From the NCBI GenBank assembly GCA_025677815.1, contig JAIXMP010000005.1, positions 1,612,001 to 1,676,000 on the forward strand: a DNA stretch of 64,000 nucleotides. Direction: 5' to 3'. Both the position numbers and the translations under genes were made by a program. Positions 36,130-45,128 of the stretch are shown here, one piece after another (positions within the stretch are counted from its first letter, which is position 1; the number at the start of each line of letters is the position of its first letter). Source of the stretch: Phascolomyces articulosus (Eukaryota; Mucoromycota; Mucoromycetes; Mucorales; Lichtheimiaceae). The notes beneath the pieces were generated by a model. That model did no database searches and was not told the DNA's origin. It saw only the letters and a list, made by a program, of their open reading frames with translations.

Positions 36130-36632
36130 TATTTATTTTAGTTTATGGATGCAATCCGGGAAAAAAAACTTATCAACTTGATAGATAATTGCGACACTTC
36201 TTTGTACCAACCAGGTCCAACACAGCGGCAAAATCGTAGTATATCGGACGTAGTCTATTACCCCATTAACGAGATGCTACCAGTAGTGGTAGTGGAGGTG
36301 CAACATAATGTCAATATGAATTGCTATTTATGAATATCCGTGGATATGTAGATTCTTGACCACATAGATTATATCATCATAATGGTATACAGTACCTGCT
36401 TGCTAAACTAGCACCCAAAATATGTGAGGAAGTGTACCGGTTTAGCGAAATACTGGTCTATAGTAGTGAGGCAACCTGGAAGTTTTCCAAGTCGCCTGTA
36501 TTTCTCACGATTGCCATCCAGCTCAAGCCCGTTTTTGTTCGAAGCAAAACACTGTATTCCTTGGGCCACCTCCTTGCCAGCATCACCAACAACACACGAC
36601 TATTAGCACACACCATCCACCTATCAAATTAA
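36130..36632 (+). pseudogene. possible PD-(D/E)XK-like element fragment
   Basis: A reading at 36145-36333 contains SISDVVYYP, then LPVVVVEVQHNVN: an Asp after a polar turn followed about 12 residues later by a hydrophobic strand ending E-V-Q. This is the spacing of the D...E-x-Q core seen in Rpn-type PD-(D/E)XK nucleases often carried by transposable elements. After a stop-containing gap, a second piece (36388-36630) reads YLLAKLAPKICEEVYRFSE and continues for about 60 residues. The pieces are in different frames and broken by stops. Family assignment is a hypothesis; a piece of the adjacent LINE is the alternative. Confidence 0.28.
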
Positions 36633-36637
36633 ACTCT

Positions 36638-37264
36638 TTGCTTTATGCGGATGACATCGTTCTGATTGAATCGCCAACAGAAATTAAGTCACTTCTTCAG
36701 CTTTGCGAATCGCATAGTTTTAATCTTGGATACCGATGGAACCCATCAAAATGTGTAATTGTCCAAAACCCGAGAGCAGCTAACAGATTTAAATTATATG
36801 ACACACCCATTCCTATCCAACAATATTTCAAGTATCTTGGCGTATCAGTAAATCAAAGTGGCAACATCGATGGCAAAAAATTAATAAAGAAAAACGCAAC
36901 AACAGCAGAAACTAGCATGCGTGTACTTTCATCAATTGGTCTCAATCCTTCTGGCCTATCACGTTTGCTTGCCACACAACTTTATGCACAATTCATCAGA
37001 CCAAAACTCAAGTATGGTTTAGCAATTCTTCTATACATCAAAACACAACTTAAACAATTAGAACGCGCCCAAAACAATTGTATAAGAATGATATTTAGTG
37101 CACACAAGAACTCTGAAACAAAAGCCATGAGGCACTTTACAAATCTCTCAAGTATGGAAGAAAGAACAAATACATTACAAGCCAAGGAACTGTACCGGTT
37201 TAGCGAATACCGGTTAACTATTGTAACCCCATTGACAGTAGAATATGCTGGAAGATTGAACTAG
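36638..37264 (+). pseudogene. reverse transcriptase fragment of the LINE
   Basis: Open frame covering the second half of an RT domain: LLYADDIVLIESP (YADD catalytic pair), then NPSKCVIV, YLGVSVNQSGN (LG motif of LINE RTs) and a helical thumb region with LARxQ-like QLERAQNNCIR. Residues up to the EL at 37189 look like RT; the last about 25 residues (YRFSEYRLT onward) are encoded by the 15-bp repeat and inserted DNA. There is no upstream fingers domain, so it cannot be functional. Confidence 0.75.
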
Positions 37265-37889
37265 ATTGCACAATATAAGAGGATCCAAAATGCTTATTGT
37301 AAATAATGATATTCTTTTTTTATTTCCTTATCTTTTATTTTCATCGATATGGCAAAAAAAAAGTGCATTGACAAATCGTCAAAAGCTTGCTATTTAGATC
37401 ACGACATCTATGAAATACGAACAATAGATGAACGACTTAATCAGTTGATGAATTGAAATCAATGTATGGATGAAAGTATGTATTAATATAAAATATGGTA
37501 GGTATATATAGTTATAAATCCTAGTTTATAGTAATGTGAGGATTATTTTAATAGATGAAGAAAATGAAGAAGTTGCAGTAGAAGAGGAAGATACGAAAAG
37601 CAGCATTCGTGCAAAATTAGCACAAAAAAACCGCCACCATCAACATTTTATTGTTGGGCTTCCTGTTGATAACCCAGAAGATATAGAAATGCTGTACAAG
37701 GCACAGAAAAGAATAAAAAATAGAAACAATGGAGAGAGCTGAGCTGAATTTGAAGCAGCTGTACCTTACTGATTTTATATAACATAAAAATACCTAAAAA
37801 TAATAATATATATATATTATAATACCAGTAAATATTTGGACAAGTCTACCGGATACCGGTTTAACGAATACCGGTTTAGCGAACGGATA
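37190..37889. mobile_element. insertion within the LINE, bounded by 15-bp repeat copies
   Basis: About 700 bp separating the RT piece from the zinc-knuckle piece of the same LINE. Both ends carry TACCGGTTTARCGAA units in direct orientation. Inside is one acidic reading (37557-37741; DEENEEVAVEEED then HFIVGLPVDNPEDIEMLYKA) of unknown origin. No transposase, terminal inverted repeat or clear target duplication is visible. It could be a non-autonomous element, or a LINE segment that has diverged. Confidence 0.4.
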
Positions 37890-37999
37890 CTGTATCTCGT
37901 GCTGACAATCTAACAACCACTACTGAAGCAACAACGGGTTCTAAAATATTAAAAGCCTACTGATCGTAACTTGACGTAGATCCAATCTTATGGATTCCA

Positions 38000-38395
38000 A
38001 TGACAAAAAAGGAACGATGTAGAATTATTCGATGGCGGATAGGATGGCTCCTTGGTGGTAGAACGAAAACATGCATATCCTGCAACACATCAACTTTAAC
38101 TAAAAAACATGTTATACAGTGCTTACGGATGCACCGTCGTTTAAATATTCCTCACCACAAAAAAGATGATCCAATCTCTTTTTTCCTCAACAAATTACCG
38201 AAGTCGAAGCCAACTTCCAGCTAAAAAATCCAACAGATCCAGCATAAATGGCCGAAAATATGTCGCATATTGGCAGAGCTTGATTATCTACGGCATCCTG
38301 AATCCAATCAACAACAAATACATTGATCCAGACCCGGGCCAAGCTCTAATCAAACGGATTGAACCTCCACCTTCTCCTGAAATAGACTAGGTAAG
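38000..38395 (+). pseudogene. LINE C-terminal zinc-knuckle fragment
   Basis: Starts MTKKERCRIIRWRIGWLLGG, continues with CISC...HVIQC (C-x2-C-x8-H-x3-C) and runs to about 38224. The end (DPDPGQALIKRIEPPPSPEID, stop near 38390) is in a shifted frame, so a small indel lies around 38170-38225. Together they form the usual 3' coding end of a fungal LINE, about 40 bp before the poly(A). Confidence 0.6.
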
Positions 38396-38433
38396 ATATC
38401 CCCCCTTTATCGAACACAATTATTTGTATATGT

Positions 38434-38448
38434 AAAAAAAAAAAAAAA
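38434..38448 (+). other. poly(A) end of the LINE relic
   Basis: 15 consecutive A located 43 bp after the last LINE stop codon. It marks the 3' insertion boundary and confirms plus orientation. Confidence 0.75.
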
Positions 38449-39354
38449 TATCAATAAGCGTTGACACTTCCCCCCAACTTAGCTTGATTTCCCTTTTCCC
38501 ATAATGACTCTTATACTAAGCAATTTCAAATATGTAGCAAACCATTTTATGTACTTCTTCCTTTTACCCTATACCTTTTCCCTGTTCCTCAAACAAGGTT
38601 TTTTATTTTATTGCTTTATGCTTTTTTGTGATCTGTCTCGAACAAGTATGTCAGACCTGAAGATGTGTTCAATGGAGACATTAAATAAAACAACAATTTT
38701 CACCGTATTCCTTGGGCGAAACGATGTTACTTTGCTTATAGTAGCACCATCGAACACCAGAAACCACCACTTCACCCACTTGCCGCTTTGATATCATTTT
38801 TAACCCGCCAAGAGCGAATACTTTCAGCTCATCCTTATTTATACGATGAGACAACTCAAAAACTGTACCGAATTACAATGGGTATGTGTAATGATCAGCA
38901 GGTTACACCACCGATAGACAACTTATTGCTTATTTGCTCGGAAACAACGAAAAAAGCAATATTGGCATTGGAGTCTGATTCCAAGGATGAGGCCAAGTAC
39001 ATTCTGGACCAGATTATTGAATTGAGTGACTCACTCTGCCGCAAATACACATCCCTACCCAACAGCCGCGAGTCTAGTCCAGGATCATCAACTGAGCAAC
39101 AGTCGCATGATAATCCAGCAATGTTTTCAACTGACAATTCAGCACAACTTTCAACTGGCAATTCGGCCTGACCTTCGACTGATGGTATTACGTACATTGA
39201 GAGAAAAATGAAAGAACTCAATAATCCACCAAGAGTCCCATGGAGAATTACCTATGAAGAAAGAAGGAGAGAAGGATATTTCACGCATATCAGTAAGGAT
39301 TCTTTGGAAGCAACTTGGGTTCGACACACGAAAAAGAACTCAAATAACACATAG
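38449..39354 (+). pseudogene. broken ORF of unknown origin
   Basis: A frame without an ATG near its start runs from about 38788 to a TAG at 39352-39354, with one in-frame TGA at 39169. It encodes FLTRQERILSAHPYLYDE, a helical Asp/Glu-rich part and a Ser/Pro/Gln-rich part, then an Arg-rich end (VPWRITYEERRREGYF). A second reading (38504-38791) overlaps it in another frame and may be an upstream exon. Just before the TGA, the DNA shows a short tandem repeat of TTTCAACTGRCAATTCRGC. Likely mobile-element or captured-gene debris; no family is recognised. Confidence 0.4.
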
Positions 39355-41064
39355 TATACATGTAGTATCTTTTAATATGTAATAAGAATTACTTCACGCG
39401 TAGGTTTTATTCGAAGCCAGAGAGGTTATTATCCAAAGTCAGACTACACGCGTAGGTTGGAACTAAGATGACTACTATGTAACCTACGCGTGTAGTAATT
39501 CTCTATTTAATTTCACCACATGTAAATATATAGCAAAATATATCAAATAAAAAGCAGAAGGAAAGGAAAAAGAATTGTGTGAAATGAGCTGAATGGTAAT
39601 GCTGTTGTCATAGATCATATATTTTACATATAGAATACGTAATTGAGTTTTAGGGAGTGTTTACTACGGCAGACGACGGTAAATACTATATGATAAAAGG
39701 AGGGTTTAAACAGGCAATGAAACTTCATTTGTTTAACCCTTCCTTTTTTTTCTATTTCATCGAACCAAACCCATTCATTCATTTATCATAATGCTAATAC
39801 GACCTGCTTGTTATATACAGTGTTTTGCCTCCATCAATGAAATTATAATTTTGTCAGTATAATTTTTGCTAGATAGGTATAATTTTCTACCATCCAGTAT
39901 GAGAGCCAGGAACTCATTACAAAAAGAAAAATAACTAATAATGAATATTCTATACCGCTTTTTATGAAACAGAACTATATTCTCTCCATTTTAATACACC
40001 TACTAGTAATTCCTATTGTTTGTATTAAAATTTGAAAATTACACTCAAATGCCAAGAATTATATTGATGTCCTAAAAATTATATTGGCTGAAACCAAAAA
40101 TTGGATTTGTTCTTATCAATTTTTATATTTTTAAACGCAAAACACTTTATATAAGAAATGCTATATATTGGGCTATTCATTAGGTACACGAAACAATGGA
40201 AAAAAGAAGATGCTTAACAGTTACAGGATGTTATTAGATATGCAGTACAAAGTGAAGAAATATAAACTCTCAGCTTTATTTTATCCAATTACAAAAGTAC
40301 TACTAGCTACATGTAATGCTTTGATACCTCTATTCTAGTATGTGATAAAGTAAATGACGACAATGATCACTGAAAGAGTTCTTAATTTCTTTTTGTACCA
40401 GCCATAATATGCGACGTCTCTCCTCATGCCCCATTCATTTTTCCGCGGATAAATACTTTGTTAGCGTTTATTAATACTTCTTGTGATGTCCTTGCTTATA
40501 TCCATTTTTTCCCTTCGCACACAAGGGAAGATCCACGGAATTTATATGATGTGACGTCCCTTCTACTAATAGGATGAAGCCAAATTATACTTATTGAACT
40601 CAGGTAAAACACTCACTTTGATTTGTAATCAATTTGTTGTTTGGGTGTACAGAGGGTTATAAAGGCTTTTTATATGTATTCATGAAAACATGCGTACTTA
40701 TTGTATGTGAATATACAATAATCGAGGAGGCTATAAATGTCAAATTCATTCAAGAAAATTGTACTAGAGAAAAAACAAAGCGTAGAGTAAAGGTATAATT
40801 CTATCATGGGATCAAGAATAATAACAATCTTCGACATTTTTTTCATGGGGGGAGGTCAATATAAAAGGACATAGCCTTTGATTTGTAATCACTGTCAGTA
40901 ACATAAACCCTTACCAAATCCACCAGATTATAAATACCACGGGGCTTCTTGTCGCGCTTTTTTGAAAAAGCAAAATATATAGTATCATTTAATTTTTATA
41001 TATTATTGTCTGGTTACTTTAGAACGTACACGCGCTAATTTTTTTTTTTGAAGAAAAAAAAAAC
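39355..41064. other. intergenic with small inverted-repeat elements
   Basis: 1.7 kb of AT-rich DNA with the MITE-like element at 39385-39502 and an imperfect hairpin at 39694-39750 (AAAAGGAGGGTTTAAACA against GTTTAACCCTTCCTTTT). The rest holds no supported gene. The last few hundred bases are the promoter region of the MDR reductase. Confidence 0.45.
39385..39502. mobile_element. 118-bp MITE-like palindrome with 22-bp terminal inverted repeats
   Basis: The left end (39385-39406) and the reverse complement of the right end (39481-39502) match at 21 of 22 positions: AGAATTACT then T or A, then CACGCGTAGGTT. A third, internal copy of ACTACACGCGTAGGTT lies at 39443-39458 in left-end orientation. 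No coding capacity. Size and structure fit a miniature inverted-repeat element; the target duplication is not obvious. Confidence 0.7.
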
Positions 41065-42219
41065 ATGCTACTCCCAAAGCAAACCGTTTATCGATCTCTT
41101 GGTATTGATTACAAAGGCATTAAAGCTGGTGAAGAACCTATTCCTGATATTGATAAGCATGAAATATTGATTAAAATCAAGGCTGTGTCGCTCAATTATC
41201 GTGATATTGCTGCTGCTGACGGTACCTATGGGTTTCCTATTAAAAAAGGCCATGTTCCTTGTTCTGATGGTGCTGGTGAGGTGGTCAAGGTTGGTTCCCA
41301 AGTTCATAACATTCAAGTGGGAGATCGTGTGGTGGCTGCCTTTGATCCTACCCATTTTTATGGTGTACAAAGAGATTGGTTGCATGGTCATGGTGCTCCA
41401 GTGGATGGCATGTTACAACAATACAAGGCTGTTGCAGCTGTTGGTGTCATCAGGCTTCCAAAAGACACTCATCTCTCCTATGCTGAGGCTGCTTCTTTGG
41501 TATGCACTGGTATGTATCACTTTATATAATAGTACTATTTTTAAGTTGTTTGATGATGATACGTGTGTAAGTCAATAACAATCAAAAAAAGTATTAATTT
41601 TTACTGATATATGTATATTATATTAGGCGTGACGGCATGGAATTGTTTGTATGGTGGTATTCCGTATGTAGCTGGTCAATCTATTCTTCTTCTTGGTACT
41701 GGTGGTGTTTCCATCACTACATTAATCCTGGCCAAAGCAGCTGGCGCAAAAACAATTATTACGTCTTCTTCTAATGAAAAACTCAAATATGTCAAAGAAA
41801 AATATGGCGTGGATTATACCATCAATTACATGGAACATCCTGATTGGGAGAAAGAAGTGTTACAATTGACCAATGGAGAAGGTGTCGACTTTGTGATTGA
41901 AAATGGTGGTGCTGGTACTATTGCAAAGTCAATTGCTTCTGTCAAAAGAGGAGGTCAAGTTCCTATTGTTGGCTTTTTAGCTAAATCTGATGAAATGCCA
42001 AACGTTTCTATCATGGTACTCAGTAAATCATGTAGCGTCCGTGGTATAGCTGTTGGTTCCATGCAACTTTTTGAAGATTTGGTTCAATTTGTTCATACGA
42101 AAAAATTACATTTACCTGTTGAAAAGGAATTTGGATTCACTAATGATGGAGTTATTGCTGCTTTTGATTATTTGAAAAGTGGTGCTCATATTGGGAAGAT
42201 TGTCATTCGAGTGGATTAA
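41065..42219 (+). CDS. zinc-independent MDR-family NAD(P)H reductase (quinone oxidoreductase-like)
   Basis: Two exons, 41065-41509 and 41627-42219, join in frame to 345 aa, the usual length for this superfamily. The catalytic GroES-like half has AVSLNYRDIAAADG and GHVPCSDGAGEVVKVG; the Cys-His ligands of zinc-dependent alcohol dehydrogenases are not in their usual context, so it is probably metal-free. The Rossmann half has LLLGTGGVSITTLILAKAAGA (nucleotide-binding GxGxxS variant), then GVDFVIENGG and a closing KSGAHIGKIVIRV, typical of NADPH quinone reductases and related MDR enzymes. Cytosolic, with no targeting peptide. Substrate cannot be stated. The 117-nt intron splits a Gly codon just after VCTG. 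Confidence 0.88.
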
Positions 42220-42725
42220 ATTGATTCATACCGATTCTTTTTATCTTATATATATCATTATTAACTTTTTTATACTAATAAAAATCTATTAGTTTAGTTT
42301 TTAATAACAATCAAAACTTGTTAATACACAGTATATTATATAATGTTCTAGATGCACTGGATATCACAATATCTCTAATCCCATTTTATAAAAATCCTTC
42401 TCCCTACCCATTAATCCTAACGACCCTACTCCAAATAAAAAGCCTGGTATAATATAACTCTTCCATCCCCGTTTCCTTCAACTTGAATCAAACCTGTTGC
42501 ACAACATGAAAGTTCCCAATCTGATATTGTTTCACAAAAGCAATACATTTTTTTTTATTACCACGACATCAATAAAATATATATAAAATAAGATGGCAAT
42601 AACAAGCTGAAAGGTATATAAAATATATCTTCATACCAAGCCACCCTTGACTTGATTGAAAATATTACCCATTATAATGGTGAGGGTAGATTTCATTGTT
42701 GGATTATTCATAATATCCAACAATA
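42220..42725. other. convergent 3' intergenic region
   Basis: 506 bp between convergent MDR and POLD4 genes. AT-rich with TA runs. No gene seen. Confidence 0.45.
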
Positions 42726-43362
42726 TTACAACTCAAATACACACAGTTTGTTCGAATCATCAAGAGCATCTTTTACTTCCTGTGGTGGGTTGAGTCCAAG
42801 TTTTTGAGCTCGATCTTGTTCGTAGTACAAATAAGGTGTTAACAAATAGTGAAAGCATTATGTTTTTTTTTCTTCTTCTTTTACCCAATAGATCAAATAA
42901 TACATACTCCATCGTTCTTCACGAGTTAAACCAACACAAGGTCCATATTGATAATCCAAATCAAATTTACGTAACAAGATATCTGTCTGACTCAAGTCTT
43001 CTTGATGAACTATTTTATTCAATATAATTAGGTTATTATTGTTCTGGACATAACGTAGCATATGAATAAAAGGATATTGTCGTACCCTCAAAATAATTAT
43101 ACTAAATATCAAACTTACTTCCTGCTTTTATTTCATGGATCAAGCCTTGCTTTGGTTTTCCTGGACTGGTGACATTGTCTTCATTATCACTGACATCCAT
43201 TGGTTTGACGAACTTGTCTGATTCATGTTGGGAATTATGTTTTTTAATTGTTCGCAACTTTCGATCGGTAATTTTAGTTTGTTGTTGTTTTTTTAACTTT
43301 TGTTGTTGGCCTCGAGTGCCAGTGGAAGTAGTATTTTTTCTTGTTGATCGTCGTGGTGGCAT
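42726..43362 (-). CDS. POLD4: DNA polymerase delta subunit 4 (Cdm1/POLD4)
   Basis: Three exons (43362-43119, 43009-42908, 42814-42726) join in frame to 144 aa. A basic, disordered N-terminus leads to ILLRKFDLDYQYGPCVGLTR, EERWNRAQKLGLNPPQEV and a C-terminal hydrophobic end. The L-x-x-F-D-L-x-x-x-Y-G-P-C-x-G-x-x-R-x-x-R-W-x-R-A pattern is the signature of the small polymerase delta subunit, which stabilises the holoenzyme in the nucleus. The last acceptor (AACAAG|AT) is inside a region without other AG and is the only one restoring ERWNRA. No aromatic PCNA-binding box is evident at the N-terminus, where metazoan subunits have one. The homology call is strong. Confidence 0.9.
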
Positions 43363-43597
43363 GTTTCTTTAATAAAGGTTACACGATATTTTTTTTTATC
43401 ACACACAAAGAAAACAAAGAAACAAGTATTGAACATTGAAAGTTGAAATAAGCTCCCCATATTATCGGAGTTTTGCTTTTAAAAAGCTGCATGATGTGTG
43501 TGTGGGTCCAATTTCCGCAGCATTTTATCTGAAAACAGTAACCACTCGCTTTATTTTTTTTTCTCTTTTCCTCTTTTTTTTTTCCACGACCTCAACA
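43363..43597. promoter_or_regulatory. divergent promoter, POLD4 / REEP-like gene
   Basis: 235 bp separating two opposite start codons, with T/C-rich tracts immediately before the plus-strand start. Both promoters must lie here or extend into leaders. Confidence 0.5.
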
Positions 43598-44945
43598 ATG
43601 TACTTTCTTCTGAAATTATTCTTGTTACAAATTTACCCAGCTTATACATGCTTTAAAGCAATCAAAGTGAATGACCAAACGCAGTTCTTACCATTGTTAA
43701 TGTATTGGGTTACTGCAACAACATTCCTTATTTCTGAATACTTTGCAGACTTGTTACTCTTCTGGTAATATATGATTATGATTATTTTATATAAATATAT
43801 GAATACTCTTTATATCTTGACGTAACATATTTTTTACTAATATATCAAGATATTTATGGATGTTCTTCTTTTTTTAAAAAAAAAATAGGATACCATTTTA
43901 TTCAGAGTTCAAGTTATTAGTTGTTTTATGGATTACGTTACCTCAAACTAAGGTTCGCTTTTAATTTTATGCATGAATACCCGATAACATAACTTTTTGG
44001 GGGTGATTATTGTGTGTGCGTATATTTATATGATGAAATGGAATATTTTATAACCTTAAATAAAATACAATAAAATAGGGTGCTATCGTTGTCTATGCAG
44101 ATTTCATTGAACCCTTCTTAAAACAACATGAAAATCGAATTGATAAGGCTTTTATCGAGATTCAAGAAAAAGCAAAACATACAGCATCCATATATGGAAA
44201 ACAATTACTTCATATTGTCAATAAACTCCTTGCAGATTTGTTCAATAAGGTATATATATCTATATTGCGATCATTACTGGGGACATAATTAAAAAAAAAA
44301 CAGGTGCATATGCATGACATATAGAAGAGGAGAAATAAGGATGATATTTATATCCATTTGAATGTGATTGAAATATTTATAGGGACGAGAAATGATAACG
44401 GATGATACAGGTAGTACAGCTTCTTCTTCCACTACGGTACCAGTAGAACCAACACGATCGGAATGGGAAGGATGGGGTTATGCTATTTACTCATCTTTAA
44501 TTAGTCGAGGGTCCCAATTATCCGCAAGTTTACAGGCATCCGCTCAAAATCGTAAGTTCATTTCTTATCTACCTATTTATCTTATATGGATAAGAAAATT
44601 AATTATGATAAAATAGGCCTAAATAATCAACAACAGCAGCAAGCACAACCACAATCAGAAAATACTAGTAATATTGTAAATACATCAGCAACAACAACAC
44701 CTATAGAAGAAGTAGAAAAACTTGAACGATCAGACAGTTATGACTCTTTAGGATCATTTGTCGCATCAAAAAAGGTACCCAGTAGCACTAGTAGCAACAC
44801 GAGTACCAACATAGAAGGAAAATCACAAGAACAACAGCAGAGTGTCTCGTGGGGAAGTTATTTAGGTGGATTTATATGGTCATCCTCATCAACAACAGTG
44901 GGTACTACCACCAGTTCTATTCCTGACAATAAGAAGAGAGATTAA
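43598..44945 (+). CDS. REEP/Yop1 (TB2/DP1/HVA22) family ER-shaping protein
   Basis: Five exons (43598-43764, 43889-43952, 44079-44249, 44383-44551, 44617-44945) join in frame to 299 aa. The N-terminal 100 residues form the TB2/DP1/HVA22 domain: QIYPAYTCFKAIKV, then a YWV-x-x-T-F segment, a second hydrophobic hairpin ending LVVLWITLPQTKGAIVVY and FIEPFLKQHE. Members insert hairpins into the ER membrane and bend it into tubules. An amphipathic helix follows, then a disordered Gln/Ser/Thr tail with EEVEKLERSDSYDSLGSF and a terminal WGSYLGGFIW patch, longer than in yeast Yop1 (180 aa). It resembles REEP1-4-type members with extended cytosolic tails. Confidence 0.9.
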
Positions 44946-45128
44946 ACTGCTGTTCTTATTACTCTCATCCTCTTTGAACTATACCCTTTTATTACTTGCA
45001 CTTCCCCCTCTTTCTTTACGTAAATTCTTCTCTCTTTTTTCTTTTTACCGCTTTTTCTTTATTTTTATTGCTTGCCAATAACATTTCAATAATACTTTTT
45101 TTTTCGTATCAAAACAATAACACTTTTT
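44946..45128. other. short convergent spacer
   Basis: 183-bp pyrimidine-rich spacer between convergent REEP-like and amino-acid transporter genes; shared 3' region. Confidence 0.5.

Larger units (their letters stand above)
36433..37890. repeat. dispersed 15-bp motif TACCGGTTTARCGAA
   Basis: Copies in the same orientation at about 36437-36451, 37192-37206 (followed by a partial second unit TACCGGTTAA) and 37855-37884 (two adjacent units, preceded by TACCGGA). The unit is CCGG-centred and much more GC-rich than the surroundings. Copies sit at the edges of element segments, suggesting an insertion terminus or target-linked repeat. Confidence 0.8.
36580..38448 (+). mobile_element. decayed LINE-type retrotransposon, 3' half
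   Basis: A non-LTR retrotransposon 3' portion in plus orientation. The reverse-transcriptase palm motif LYADDIVLI lies at about 36640-36665, followed by the thumb-like segment to 37189. After an interruption (37190-37889) the reading resumes with MTKKERCRIIRWRIGWLLGG and a C-x2-C-x8-H-x3-C zinc knuckle (38070-38120), as in the C-terminal domain of fungal LINEs. A short 3' UTR ends in 15 A (38434-38448), the usual LINE tail. Stops, at least one frame change near 38220 and loss of the 5' half (endonuclease, ORF1) make it inactive. Confidence 0.75.

Noticed and set aside
39694..39750. Second hairpin as a MITE
   Set aside because: Arms are short, imperfect and offset by an indel; recorded only in the interval note.
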